A DNA stretch of 64,000 nt from positions 186,001 through 250,000 of the forward strand of contig NZ_FNNV01000001.1 in assembly GCF_900106745.1 (NCBI RefSeq). Direction: 5' to 3'. The notes below the pieces were generated by a model, which saw nothing but the letters and a program-made list of their open reading frames with translations, ran no database searches and was not told the origin of the DNA. A program made the translations under genes and the position numbers. Origin of the DNA: Paenibacillus sp. CF384. Lineage in GTDB: Bacteria; Bacillota; Bacilli; Paenibacillales; Paenibacillaceae. This document shows positions 24,733 to 33,472 of this stretch, one piece after another. How positions within the stretch are numbered: the stretch's first letter is position 1; each line of letters starts with the position of its first letter.

Positions 24733-26664
24733 TTGGATGCGCAGTTTCTAGATTTATTGGCCTTGGAATATGATACGGAAGAAAAAATTGTAACCGAAAT
24801 CATCAATCTTGAAGCGATCTCCAATCTACCCAAGGGAACGGAGCATTTTGTCAGTGATTTGCATGGGGAGTTCCAGGCTTTTCAGCATGTTCTAAGAAAC
24901 GGTTCGGGTACCGTGAAGGATAAAATCAAAGCCTTGTTCCGAGAGGTGTGGACGGATCATGAAATCAATGCATTTATTGCTTTGGTTTATTATCCGGAAG
25001 ATAAAATACGGTTGGTTAAAGCAGACCTGTGCAATAAACAAGCCTTGAACCGATGGTACAGACAAACGATTGAACACATGCTAAAGCTCGTTTCTTATGC
25101 CTCTTCCAAATATACGCGTTCGAAATTGCGTAAAGCTCTGCCGGAGCAGTTTGTATACATAGTAGAAGAGCTTCTATATAAGACGGATTCGACGAACAAT
25201 AAGGACCCTTATTATGAAGAAATATATAGACAAATTATTTCCTTGGGCCAGGCGGACAAGCTCATTATCGGCCTTGCTTATACGACCCAACGCTTGGTGG
25301 TAGACCATCTTCATGTAGTCGGAGATATCTATGACCGCGGGCCGGACCCCGATAAAATTATGGACACGCTGATCAACTACCATTCTGTTGACATTCAGTG
25401 GGGAAATCATGATGTCTTGTGGATAGGGGCTTACGCGGGTTCCCTTGTCTGCCTTGCGAATATTATCCGGATCTGCGCCAGATACGACAATCTGGATATC
25501 ATCGAAGACATATATGGAATCAATCTACGCCCGTTGCTGAATCTGGCAGAGAAATATTATGATGACAATCCGGCCTTTAGACCGAAGCTACAGCCGGGCA
25601 ATAACGGTTCGGAGCAGGAAATCCTCCAGATTACCAAAATGCATCAAGCCATTGCTATGATTCAGTTCAAGTTAGAAATCCCGATTATCAAGAGACGCCC
25701 ATACTTTAACATGTCTAATAGGCTTATGCTTGAGCTGATCGATTACGACAAAACTGAAATCAAGATCGGCGGAAAAACATACGAACTGAAAAACACCTGT
25801 TTCACGACCGTAAATCCGCAGCATCCCGAGCACATGCTCGAGGAAGAACAGCAGGTAATGGACAGGTTGCTGTTCTCCGTACAGCATTCCGAAAAACTGG
25901 CCAGACATATGAATTTTCTTATGAAAAAAGGCAGCCTTTATTTGAAATACAACGGGAATTTGTTATTTCACGGCTGTATTCCTTTGGATGAAGAAGGCAA
26001 CATGGAAGAAATGCAGATTGAAGACAAGACATATTCGGGCCGTCAGCTGCTCGATGTTTTTGAAAATTATTTACGTTACGCCTTTGCGCACCCGGAAGAG
26101 ACGGAAGATCTGGCAACGGATATGGCATGGTACATCTGGACAGGGGAATGTTCCTCGCTTTTTGGTAAGAGAGAAATGACATCCTTTGAACGGTACTTTA
26201 TCCAAGATAAAGAAGCCTATAAGGAGAGAAAGAATCCCTATTACCAATTGCGTGAAAATGAGGAGATCTGCCGGAAAATTCTGCTGACGTTCGATATGAA
26301 TCCGGATCATGGACATATCATAAACGGTCACACGCCCGTTAAAGAAATTCGTGGAGAGAACCCCGTTAAAGCAAACGGGAAACTGATTGTCATTGACGGC
26401 GGTTTCTCCAAAGCGTATCAATCCACGACGGGTATCGCCGGATATACTTTATTGTATAATTCCTTTGGCATGCAGCTGGTGGCCCACCAGAAATTTATAT
26501 CCAAAGAAGATGTGTTATGTAACGGAACGGACGTATTGTCTGTAAAAAGATTGGTGGACAAGGAACTGGAGCGTAAGCTGGTGAGAGAAACCAATGTCGG
26601 GGAGAAGCTGCTGCAGAAAATCTCGAATTTGAAAAACCTCTTAGAAGATCGCTACATGAGGTGA
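24733..26664 (+). CDS. fbp: Fructose-1,6-bisphosphatase class III
   Basis: This 643-residue enzyme hydrolyses fructose 1,6-bisphosphate to fructose 6-phosphate in gluconeogenesis and is the type found in Bacillota. The calcineurin-like metal motifs are present: SDLHGE, GDIYDRG and GNHDVLW, plus [10 protein letters not shown] and [20 protein letters not shown] near the C-terminus. The Firmicutes length is about 640-670. I place the start at TTG 24733 behind GGAGGT (24721-24726); the open frame extends back to 24586, but that part lies in repeat DNA and does not match the family N-terminus. Confidence 0.96.
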   Translation: MDAQFLDLLALEYDTEEKIVTEIINLEAISNLPKGTEHFVSDLHGEFQAFQHVLRNGSGTVKDKIKALFREVWTDHEINAFIALVYYPEDKIRLVKADLCNKQALNRWYRQTIEHMLKLVSYASSKYTRSKLRKALPEQFVYIVEELLYKTDSTNNKDPYYEEIYRQIISLGQADKLIIGLAYTTQRLVVDHLHVVGDIYDRGPDPDKIMDTLINYHSVDIQWGNHDVLWIGAYAGSLVCLANIIRICARYDNLDIIEDIYGINLRPLLNLAEKYYDDNPAFRPKLQPGNNGSEQEILQITKMHQAIAMIQFKLEIPIIKRRPYFNMSNRLMLELIDYDKTEIKIGGKTYELKNTCFTTVNPQHPEHMLEEEQQVMDRLLFSVQHSEKLARHMNFLMKKGSLYLKYNGNLLFHGCIPLDEEGNMEEMQIEDKTYSGRQLLDVFENYLRYAFAHPEETEDLATDMAWYIWTGECSSLFGKREMTSFERYFIQDKEAYKERKNPYYQLRENEEICRKILLTFDMNPDHGHIINGHTPVKEIRGENPVKANGKLIVIDGGFSKAYQSTTGIAGYTLLYNSFGMQLVAHQKFISKEDVLCNGTDVLSVKRLVDKELERKLVRETNVGEKLLQKISNLKNLLEDRYMR

Positions 26665-26701
26665 AACGATTGCCAAGTTAGATAGCTCAATAATCATTAG
26701 C

Positions 26702-26729
26702 AAGGCTGCCGGCATCGGCAGCCTTTTTG
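26702..26729 (+). terminator. Terminator of fbp
   Basis: AAGGCTGCCG (26702-26711) pairs perfectly with CGGCAGCCTT (26716-26725), GCAT loop, then TTTGA. Confidence 0.88.
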
Positions 26730-26869
26730 AGTGAATTGGACCTAAACGCGAAAAGGAATGAAAGTTATTTAATTTATTGTCGAAATCAAGCAGGAAAGCC
26801 TTGGAATTTTGTCGAACTGTAGATTTTAGTCGTAGTAAAATTTACCTATGTATTGAGGTGTCCGCAGGA

Positions 26870-28783
26870 ATGAGGCTAAACGTATTCATCCGAATCTTGT
26901 TCATCATAATGAGTATCTTCACAATCGTACCGAATCCCGCGGGAGCTTCCCCGTCTTCGGCAGATTCTTCGATCTCATCCTGGCAGATTAAATGGGAGAC
27001 GAAAGCGGATCGGCTTGCAGCACCCGATCAGGCGATGAAAGCTGCGGGGTGGCAGGACATACAGGCTTCGGATCCGGCAGTTTCCAAACCGGTGAATGCA
27101 GTGTCCGCTTGGATTCGGATCAAGCTTCCCGTAATCGAACAGAACCAAGGCGTGTTCTTTCGGTCGATTTATGCGCAGAGCCTCACCGTCTACCTGGGCG
27201 GGGAAGATGTCTTTCATTCGGAACGCAAATACTGGTTCGATCTGAACCGCGTCTTAATTCCGCTTCAAACTAACGACTCTGGTCAAGAACTGGTCTTGCA
27301 TCTGGAAAGCCATACGGACAGATTGGGCCTCGGACGCGGAATAAACATCTCGGATTACCAGGATCTCATGCGTTTGCACGCGAAATTTGATTTGCTCGAC
27401 ATCATCTTAGGCGGCGCTTTTGTATTCGTCGCATTCGTCATGCTCGTATGTTCGGTTTTTCTTGACCGGAATCAGAAGAAGAGCTGGCTCGCGTTATGTT
27501 TTATCATTCTGCCGATCGGCGGATTATTGATTGGATACTCGCCGTTCCTATACACCTTCTACGGAGAATATGGTTTCCTTTATCAAGGAATGTTCGATTT
27601 GTCCTTGTACTTGTTCTTGCCGTCCTTGATGATATTTATCGAGCTGTTGTTCGGAAGCGGCTACCGCGGCATCGTCAAGTATTTCCGCCGGTTCCTGATT
27701 GCCTATTCCATCTTTGGAATCATCGCGCTGATGGTCAATTGGTCGTCGGATTACGAGCTTCAGCCCTATTATTTTATCTTATCGGTTACGTTTGGCGGCA
27801 TAATCATGCTGGCCCAATTTACCCTAATCCTTGTCATTCTGCTCAGACAGTTGTGGAATCGTAATATCGACTCGATTATTCTATCTATCGGATTGGCTGT
27901 GTTTGCAATCGTCGGAGTGGCGGAATTGTTGAAATTCTACGCGTCTTCCAAGACGTACGACCTGTCGTGGTGGAAATGGGGGCTGGTGGCCTTCGTGTTA
28001 TCACTTATCGTTCTACTCGGTCGCCGATTCTCCTACCAGCATAAATTGATCCTTACCTACTCAAGAGAATTGGAAATTTACAACTCCGAGCTGCAGCGAT
28101 CGGAGAAAATGGAGATTATCAGCCAATTGGCGGCTTCTGTTGCGCACGAGGTTCGCAACCCGCTTCAAGTCACGCGCGGACTGCTGCAAATATTCGAGAA
28201 ACGCCACCAGATCACACCGAATACCGAGAACTTTTACAAGCTTGCTATCGACGAGCTTGATCGGGCTTCGACGATCATTACCGATTTTCTCACCTTCGCG
28301 AAGCCGGAGATGGAACAGGTGAACGAATTGAATTTGGCGGACGAATTCAAGCACGTGGAAGGCATTATCGTGCCGCTGGCCAATCTTCAGGGCGGCCACT
28401 TGGAGATGAGCATGCCCCGTTCGCTGCGGATCATGGGCAATTCCTCCAAGCTGAAGCAAGCATTGGTTAACATCATTAAGAATAGCATCGAATCGTTGGA
28501 AGGCTCCGGCGTCGTGAAGATTTGGGCATACGAGGAGCGAGAACAAGTCGTTATTCATATTGCCGACAGCGGAGCCGGGATGGATGAGCGCATACTCGAA
28601 AGGCTGGGGGAACCGTATTTCACCAACAAAACCAAGGGAACCGGCCTTGGACTCATGGTGACGTTCAGGATCATCGAGGTCATGCAGGGGACGATCAAAT
28701 TCAAGAGTCAGATAGGCGTCGGCACCGAAGCGATCATTCGTTTCCCGCGCTATGAAGAAACAAAAGCGAAGGTCTCTATATGA
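26870..28783 (+). CDS. 7TM-type sensor histidine kinase
   Basis: This 637-residue kinase has a signal/anchor (residues 1-27), an extracytoplasmic sensor domain (about 35-165) and seven predicted membrane helices (about 176-385), the 7TMR-DISM layout. It then has a HisKA domain with phospho-acceptor His426 in VAHEVRNPLQ, an N-box (LVNIIKNSIESLEG), G1 (DSGAGMDE) and G2 (GTGLGLMV). The kinase core resembles Bacillus sporulation kinases. There is no response regulator beside it, so it is an orphan. Start ATG 26870 uses GAGGTG (26855-26860). It converges on the RiPP-type precursor gene with a shared terminator. Confidence 0.9.
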   Translation: MRLNVFIRILFIIMSIFTIVPNPAGASPSSADSSISSWQIKWETKADRLAAPDQAMKAAGWQDIQASDPAVSKPVNAVSAWIRIKLPVIEQNQGVFFRSIYAQSLTVYLGGEDVFHSERKYWFDLNRVLIPLQTNDSGQELVLHLESHTDRLGLGRGINISDYQDLMRLHAKFDLLDIILGGAFVFVAFVMLVCSVFLDRNQKKSWLALCFIILPIGGLLIGYSPFLYTFYGEYGFLYQGMFDLSLYLFLPSLMIFIELLFGSGYRGIVKYFRRFLIAYSIFGIIALMVNWSSDYELQPYYFILSVTFGGIIMLAQFTLILVILLRQLWNRNIDSIILSIGLAVFAIVGVAELLKFYASSKTYDLSWWKWGLVAFVLSLIVLLGRRFSYQHKLILTYSRELEIYNSELQRSEKMEIISQLAASVAHEVRNPLQVTRGLLQIFEKRHQITPNTENFYKLAIDELDRASTIITDFLTFAKPEMEQVNELNLADEFKHVEGIIVPLANLQGGHLEMSMPRSLRIMGNSSKLKQALVNIIKNSIESLEGSGVVKIWAYEEREQVVIHIADSGAGMDERILERLGEPYFTNKTKGTGLGLMVTFRIIEVMQGTIKFKSQIGVGTEAIIRFPRYEETKAKVSI

Positions 28784-28796
28784 CCTTCGCTTTTGT
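28760..28796. terminator. Bidirectional terminator, kinase / RiPP precursor
   Basis: A perfect 15-bp stem ACAAAAGCGAAGGTC / GACCTTCGCTTTTGT (28760-28774, 28782-28796) has a 7-nt loop that overlaps the kinase stop codon. T-rich sequence flanks both sides, so it can serve both convergent genes. Confidence 0.88.
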
Positions 28797-28822
28797 TTGT
28801 TGCAAATATTGTCCGCGGAACA

Positions 28823-29056
28823 TTACCAAGTGCTGCGTAGACTGTCTGTTTTTGCGAGGTCACCCGGGTTTTGAGGGATGACGAGCGCAAGCTTGGAAGG
28901 CGTCTCTTCGATGACGACCAGTTCCACGTCTTCCGGCAAAGTCAGATCGAAGGCTTCTTTCAACGCCGCTTTCGGGTCCGCCAGCAATTGGGCTTTGAAC
29001 GTCTCATCGGACCAAGCTTTCTCGATAATCTGTTGTTGCAATTCTTGTTCGGACAT
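28823..29056 (-). CDS. NHLP leader (proteusin-type) RiPP precursor ending in Trp
   Basis: This 77-residue peptide has the nitrile-hydratase-like leader (NHLP) signature: AWSDETFKAQLLADPKAAL (residues 14-32), then LPEDVELVVIEETPSKLALV (40-59). In known proteusins this leader guides tailoring enzymes and is cut off by a protease. The remaining tail, from about PQNPGDLAK to the C-terminus, is short and ends TDSLRSTW with Trp77 as the last residue. No GG or GA cut site is evident. Start is ATG 29056 with GAGGTG 7-8 nt upstream; the frame start at 29071 overlaps that site. Upstream on the same strand are a prenyl-synthase-like enzyme and a methyltransferase. Confidence 0.88.
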   Translation of the reverse strand: MSEQELQQQIIEKAWSDETFKAQLLADPKAALKEAFDLTLPEDVELVVIEETPSKLALVIPQNPGDLAKTDSLRSTW

Positions 29057-29235
29057 CTGGCTGCACCTCATTAATAGGAATATACTACCATTTCAAGTCT
29101 ATCACTATTATTGGGACAATACTACTATAAATCGATAGAATCCGACAATTATTGCACAGAAAATATAGGATTCCTTCGGCCGGGATTCCCTTTGTTGTTT
29201 CTCCCCTATGTCTTTCTTACTAAGTATCGTGATCG
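29057..29235 (-). promoter_or_regulatory. Upstream region of the RiPP precursor
   Basis: This 179-bp AT-rich gap separates the precursor from the prenyl-synthase-like gene. On the minus strand it contains a TTGTCG followed by AT-rich sequence and the dyad TATTG-TCC-CAATA (plus-strand positions about 29110-29126). It may therefore have its own promoter and operator, letting the peptide be made in excess over the enzymes. No terminator is visible between the genes. Confidence 0.35.
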
Positions 29236-30168
29236 TTAGTCGAATGATTTATTTTGCGAAATCCAATACGTAAATCCGCCGCCAAGCAGCTTTTTCTTCG
29301 TATCACTCAACAACTGGCTCTCCTCTGTGAGCTTATCAGACAAATGAGATTGAAACGCGGCCAAATGGGGGAGAGAAAGCTCCAGTCTTGCAAAAGCCTC
29401 GCCATTCGCTTGCGCAACCTGCGTGTAACGGCTTAAGGCTCCATCGATGTAGATGGCATTCCGGATATCGGTTCTTGTCATTAGGGAAGGGGAGGCCGCT
29501 TTCTCGGAAGCAATCATACCGATCAGACTGTTGGCGTTCTGCAATTCAAAATCTTCTTCCCAATCGGACCAATCGTCAGACATCTGCAGCGTAGCCAATA
29601 CGAGATCGACCCCATCGGAAACGGCAGGTTCAAGCTCGCGGCGACCAGCGAGAAGGAGGGCGCCGGTGCTCGCCAATTTGACGGGCGCCGCCTTTTGCGC
29701 CAGCTTGGCTGGAGATAGGCTGGTGTGAGGACTTTCATAGGCAACCGACAAGGACCAGTCCGTCACGTAAGCGCGATAATAGTCCCAGAATGGGGAGCTG
29801 CTTTCAAACAACGCGCGATACAAGTCCAGCATGCTTAGGTGGAACAAATTACCTAGGGCTAGCTGTTCTTTCCAATCGGACGGAGCGGTATCCATGAGAT
29901 CGTCCTGAATGAAAAAATACAGCATGACGAATACATTAGCGAGCGACAAATCGCGATAGTATCGTGAATCCAGCTCCGTAATGGGCTGCATCCAGAACGG
30001 CAGCAGGTAGCAGATATGGTTCTTCGTGCCAGAAGGATTCAGCGGGTTGAAGGCTTGCAAATAATCGCGCCCTTTGTCGTTTAGCGGTGCCGGATAGGCA
30101 TCGATCAGACGCTCCGCTTCCCGGAACACATGGGCAAGTTCATTGTCGTAATCGGATCTCCATGTCAT
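29236..30168 (-). CDS. ComQ-like trans-isoprenyl diphosphate synthase family protein
   Basis: This 310-residue, mostly helical protein carries both aspartate-rich motifs of class I isoprenyl synthases: DDLMD at 89-93 (YFFIQDDLMDTA) and DDWSD at 198-202 (LQMSDDWSDWEED). Between them is KLASTGALLLAG (164-175), which matches the K-T/S-G-x-L helix of the family. ComQ, which prenylates a tryptophan in the ComX pheromone, has the same layout. It could also make or cyclise an isoprenoid. GGGAGGA precedes the ATG. It begins 27 nt after the methyltransferase stop, so they form an operon, with an NHLP precursor next. Confidence 0.75.
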   Translation of the reverse strand: MTWRSDYDNELAHVFREAERLIDAYPAPLNDKGRDYLQAFNPLNPSGTKNHICYLLPFWMQPITELDSRYYRDLSLANVFVMLYFFIQDDLMDTAPSDWKEQLALGNLFHLSMLDLYRALFESSSPFWDYYRAYVTDWSLSVAYESPHTSLSPAKLAQKAAPVKLASTGALLLAGRRELEPAVSDGVDLVLATLQMSDDWSDWEEDFELQNANSLIGMIASEKAASPSLMTRTDIRNAIYIDGALSRYTQVAQANGEAFARLELSLPHLAAFQSHLSDKLTEESQLLSDTKKKLLGGGFTYWISQNKSFD

Positions 30169-30195
30169 CGTTTCTTGGTCCTCCCGGGTAGGTAA

Positions 30196-31047
30196 TCAAA
30201 TGCGTTGAAACGATAATGCAAACATACCAGCCTCATAGGAAAGGGACTTCTCGTTAAGCCAATGGTCCAATTCCTGCTTCCGCTCATCGGACAGATGAGC
30301 GCTTTGCATGATCCGGGTCACCGTTTCCATATAACGGTGGATCAGCCGCTTCGTTTCGCCGTCTTCAGCCCGGATGCGATAAGACTGCAGCTTCGTTCGG
30401 AAGCCGCCGTGAGCTGACGTTAACTCGGCCAGCCGATCGCCGACCGGCTTCGGGAAGCGATCCAGCAGCGGCTTACGCGAAGTCCGGAACAACGTTTCGA
30501 ATCGAGGCAGGCAGTCGGCGGGCAAGGGACCGGTTGCTTCGTCGTCCAAATCGATGAGGATAATCAAGGAATCGGCATGGGTGACGGTTCGCAGCCAACC
30601 CAGAAAATGCCCGAAGTCCGGGAGATGCAGCGCGACCAGCCTAACGATGACGACATCGAACGGCTCGGCCCGTAGCGTCCACTCCCGATAATCGCCCTGA
30701 ACAAATTCCAGGCCCGGGGCGTTTCTTGCCTCCGCATAGCGGTAAATGCGCTCGTCCTTCTCAAGACCGGTGCATTTCAAATGCGGATAGTCCTGTTTGA
30801 CAGCCTCCAAATAGGCACCGTTTCCACAGCCGATATCGAGAACGGACGAAGCGGCTTGAAGCGGCTCATGCAGGAACAGTGAACGCTCGCGCTCATAGAA
30901 GAGCTGCATAGTCAGCGAAAGCATATCGTTGAATAAGTAGGTAGAATCGTCGACGCCCAGCGTTAACAGCTCCTTATCGGCAATATATTTGACTAGATTA
31001 ATTATACCGAATAATTGGAAACAAAACGACATGTTGGCGAACGGCAA
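30196..31047 (-). CDS. Class I SAM-dependent methyltransferase of the RiPP-type cluster
   Basis: This protein of about 280 residues has a clear SAM-binding motif I (SVLDIGCGNGAYLEAV), an acidic GLEKDERIYRYAEA, and FVQGDYREW before strand 4. The N-terminal extension (VKYIADKELLTLG) is unusual and may bind a partner. The start is uncertain: TTG 31047 and ATG 31032 both lack a good ribosome site. It is the first gene of a minus-strand unit with the prenyl-synthase-like protein and the NHLP peptide. It is divergent from the 31145 gene, and its start abuts that gene's leader repeat. A carboxyl, N- or side-chain peptide methylation is possible but unproven. Confidence 0.82.
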   Translation of the reverse strand: MPFANMSFCFQLFGIINLVKYIADKELLTLGVDDSTYLFNDMLSLTMQLFYERERSLFLHEPLQAASSVLDIGCGNGAYLEAVKQDYPHLKCTGLEKDERIYRYAEARNAPGLEFVQGDYREWTLRAEPFDVVIVRLVALHLPDFGHFLGWLRTVTHADSLIILIDLDDEATGPLPADCLPRFETLFRTSRKPLLDRFPKPVGDRLAELTSAHGGFRTKLQSYRIRAEDGETKRLIHRYMETVTRIMQSAHLSDERKQELDHWLNEKSLSYEAGMFALSFQRI

Positions 31048-31085
31048 TCTGAGATTCGTCCAATCAGATAAACCCCTAAACCAAT

Positions 31086-31122
31086 AAGATAATGCAGCGA
31101 CATGATTTGCTCACATTATCTT
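31086..31122 (+). promoter_or_regulatory. Conserved leader hairpin, copy 2
   Basis: AAGATAAT (31086-31093) pairs with ATTATCTT (31115-31122) around a 21-nt loop. Compared with copy 1 at 21984-22020, one pair has switched from T-A to A-T while the stem stays perfect, and the loop core GCGACATGATTT is retained. Confidence 0.6.
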
Positions 31123-31144
31123 GTTCATGAAAGGGGGAGTATGC

Positions 31145-31498
31145 ATGATTCGTAAGTATTCGACTGGGCCTCTGAATAATTTGACGGAGAAAGATAAGAC
31201 GGTATCCAAAGATATTGTTGTAAACTCGTTAAACCAGAATCAACAAGCGAATGCTAAAGTAAGAATCAAAGTGTATGCATTAAACGGTAAGAAGAAATTG
31301 ATTCATAACGTTGTGTTTACAGTGAAACCGAATGCATCCACCTATAATAGCTTTTTTGTGGGAAAAGCAAAGCAGTATGAAGTCCAATTTATTACCAATC
31401 AATCAAAGGTGCAATTTGCATCGTTTGGGATTAGTCCGAAAGATCGTTTTGTTGCCGCACACCGAGTAATCAACAGCGAATTAACCAGACTTGTATGA
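31145..31498 (+). CDS. Small hypothetical protein, paralogue 2
   Basis: This 117-residue protein is almost identical to the 22043 product (differences such as YST for YTT near the start, QAN for REN, N for Y after VKP). ATG 31145 follows AAAGGGGGAG. The similarity extends through about 90 bp of leader (31052-31144) and a short stretch past the stop, marking a recent segmental duplication. It is divergent from the RiPP-type cluster. Predicted small beta-rich cytosolic protein of unknown function. Confidence 0.8.
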   Translation: MIRKYSTGPLNNLTEKDKTVSKDIVVNSLNQNQQANAKVRIKVYALNGKKKLIHNVVFTVKPNASTYNSFFVGKAKQYEVQFITNQSKVQFASFGISPKDRFVAAHRVINSELTRLV

Positions 31499-31502
31499 GT
31501 GA

Positions 31503-31528
31503 CTCCGCTGAAAGGCGGATTTTTTTTG
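31503..31528 (+). terminator. Terminator of paralogue 2
   Basis: TCCGC (31504-31508) pairs with GCGGA (31515-31519), followed by eight T residues. Paralogue 1 has a weaker relic of the same structure (TCCG..CGGA, TTTTTT at about 22402-22422). Confidence 0.7.
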
Positions 31529-31556
31529 CGTTCCATCGGTTGCATTACAGTAATAT

Positions 31557-31607
31557 ATCAAGTTTGATGGAAGGAAGTATAATAGCTTTGGAAGAATATG
31601 TATGAGG
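31557..31607 (+). promoter_or_regulatory. Repeated promoter-like patch, copy 1
   Basis: ATCAAGTTTGATGG..GGAAGTATAATAGC..TTGGAAGAATATGTATGAG closely matches 52502-52552 upstream of the pentapeptide gene. It contains TATAAT (31578-31583) as a possible -10 element. Confidence 0.45.
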
Positions 31608-31638
31608 CAGAAGACATCAGAAAAAAGGATGTTCAGTA

Positions 31639-31971
31639 ATGAAAGCAGCCCTATTCCTTGGATTAGCAGCCTCCATCGGTTGTATCATTCTTTGTGGTTT
31701 ATTTTTGTACTGGAATCCCTATTCCAGCACTCCACTAAACGAAAGAACGATTATCATTATTTATTTAATGTTAATTCTACCTGCATGCATAGGTATTATT
31801 GCTGCCTTATTAAAAAACCGAATAATCATGTATATCGTGTTTAGTTGGTCGCTGCCATGCGCACTATACTTATCGATTGCGAAAATCCCAGGGATTTGGA
31901 ATCTCTTTGGTATCGTACTCATTTTGTATCTGATTTCTGCAATTTTGATGAAGAAGACAGTAAGTACTTAA
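31639..31971 (+). CDS. Small integral membrane protein
   Basis: This 110-residue protein consists of about four hydrophobic helices (residues 4-25, 38-58, 62-82, 86-104) with few charged residues. AAAGGATG precedes ATG 31639. It is 37 bp upstream of the PEP-mutase-family gene in the same direction and might be co-transcribed. Family not recognised. An overlapping frame at 31602 is a shadow. Confidence 0.7.
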   Translation: MKAALFLGLAASIGCIILCGLFLYWNPYSSTPLNERTIIIIYLMLILPACIGIIAALLKNRIIMYIVFSWSLPCALYLSIAKIPGIWNLFGIVLILYLISAILMKKTVST

Positions 31972-32008
31972 GCGATAAGATGTATGAAAGTGAAAGGATG
32001 AATAATAA

Positions 32009-32851
32009 ATGATTCATGAACAGATTGAGAAAGTAAGTGCATTCAAACGGTTGCATTCGTCGAGTTCGAAACTTCTGATACTCCCTAATGCTTGGGACGT
32101 TGGATCGGCTAAAGCGATGCAGAATTGCGGGTTTGAGTCGATCGGAACGACAAGCGCAGGCATTGCATATTCCAAGGGATTTGCGGATGGGGAACGTATC
32201 TCATTCGAGGATATGCTGTCTTCTGTACGAGCAATCGTAGAATCCGTTGATGTTCCTGTTACGGTAGATATGGAAAATGGTTATTCCAATGACCTGACTA
32301 TTGTTGGAGAGAACGTGAGGCGAATAATGAATACCGGGGCAGTGGGGATCAATATTGAAGATGGCGATCCTTCTCGGCTTAAACTGGAAGATGTAATCAT
32401 ACAAGCAAAGAAGATCGAAGCGGTGAAGAGAGCCGCGTTATCTGAGGGCATTCCTTTGTTTATCAATGCAAGGATAGATACCTACTGGCTTAAAGATATA
32501 GAAATAGCAGATCGATTTGCTGGTACTGTTGACAGGGCGAAAGTATATATCGAGGCAAGGGCAGACGGTATATTTGTGCCTAATATTAGCGATTTGTCTC
32601 TGATGAGAAAATTAGTGGAAATGATCTCTGTACCTATTAATGTACTAGCAGGCATTCAAACGCCTCCCTCGCATGAGGTTGCTGAGACAGGCGTGAAACG
32701 TATCAGTATGGGGTCAGGGATGTACCGAGCGATATACTCATATATACAACAGATATGTCTGGAGCTCAAGCACGAAGGATCAATCGCTTCATATTTGAAA
32801 CAAGCTGTCCCTTATCTGGATATGAACGATCAGATCAACAGAGGACGATAA
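32009..32851 (+). CDS. Isocitrate lyase/PEP mutase family enzyme
   Basis: This 280-residue TIM-barrel lyase belongs to the ICL/PEPM superfamily. Signature pieces are LPNAWDVGSAKAM, PVTVDMENGYSND (metal-binding acidic residues), VGINIEDGDP and LFINARIDTYW. The catalytic K-K-C-G-H loop of isocitrate lyases is absent, as in oxaloacetate decarboxylase or PEP-mutase-like members. GAAAGGATG lies upstream of ATG 32009. It is 24 bp ahead of the DUF1348 gene, so the two form an operon. Substrate unknown. Confidence 0.86.
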   Translation: MIHEQIEKVSAFKRLHSSSSKLLILPNAWDVGSAKAMQNCGFESIGTTSAGIAYSKGFADGERISFEDMLSSVRAIVESVDVPVTVDMENGYSNDLTIVGENVRRIMNTGAVGINIEDGDPSRLKLEDVIIQAKKIEAVKRAALSEGIPLFINARIDTYWLKDIEIADRFAGTVDRAKVYIEARADGIFVPNISDLSLMRKLVEMISVPINVLAGIQTPPSHEVAETGVKRISMGSGMYRAIYSYIQQICLELKHEGSIASYLKQAVPYLDMNDQINRGR

Positions 32852-32875
32852 CGTAAAGACAAAGGAGCGATTTTC

Positions 32876-33337
32876 ATGAAACCTTTAGTGCCGCCTTTCA
32901 CGCTCAGTACCGCTATTGCAAAAGTACGAATGGCTGAAGATGGCTGGAACAGCCGGGATCCGCAACGCGTGTCGCTTGTTTACACGGAAGATAGCCAATG
33001 GAGGAACAGAGCCGAGTTTCCTGTGGGTCGTTTGGAAATCGTAGCTTTCCTAAAGAGGAAATGGGAAAAAGAGCTGGACTATCGGTTAATAAAAGAACTT
33101 TGGTCGTTTACAGATGATCGTATTGCGGTACGATTCGCATACGAATGGCATGATGACAGCGGGAACTGGTATAGATCGTATGGGAATGAAAATTGGGAAT
33201 TTAATACAGGCGGCTTAATGCAGCGCAGGTTCGCATCAATTAATGATATGCCCATACGCGAAAGTGACCGTAAGTTTCATTGGCCACTCGGTCGGCGCCC
33301 CGATGATCATCCAGGACTATCTGATCTTGGATTATGA
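32876..33337 (+). CDS. DUF1348 (NTF2-like, SnoaL-type) protein
   Basis: This 153-residue protein is a typical nuclear-transport-factor-2-like DUF1348 member: ARK-type helix [18 protein letters not shown], then [20 protein letters not shown], and the tail [20 protein letters not shown]. Such proteins are about 150 residues and cytosolic, with no settled function. AAAGGAGC precedes ATG 32876. Likely co-transcribed with the upstream lyase gene. Confidence 0.88.
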   Translation: MKPLVPPFTLSTAIAKVRMAEDGWNSRDPQRVSLVYTEDSQWRNRAEFPVGRLEIVAFLKRKWEKELDYRLIKELWSFTDDRIAVRFAYEWHDDSGNWYRSYGNENWEFNTGGLMQRRFASINDMPIRESDRKFHWPLGRRPDDHPGLSDLGL

Positions 33338-33472
33338 CATACCTATCACTTTAAAGGACAACATTACCTCCAGATATCTATGCCTAAAAGGAAACTAAGT
33401 ACAATAAATACACAGCGGCAGCTGGTCAGTATAGTGATCGGCTGCCTTTATTATGCTAACTGGGAGTGCGAA

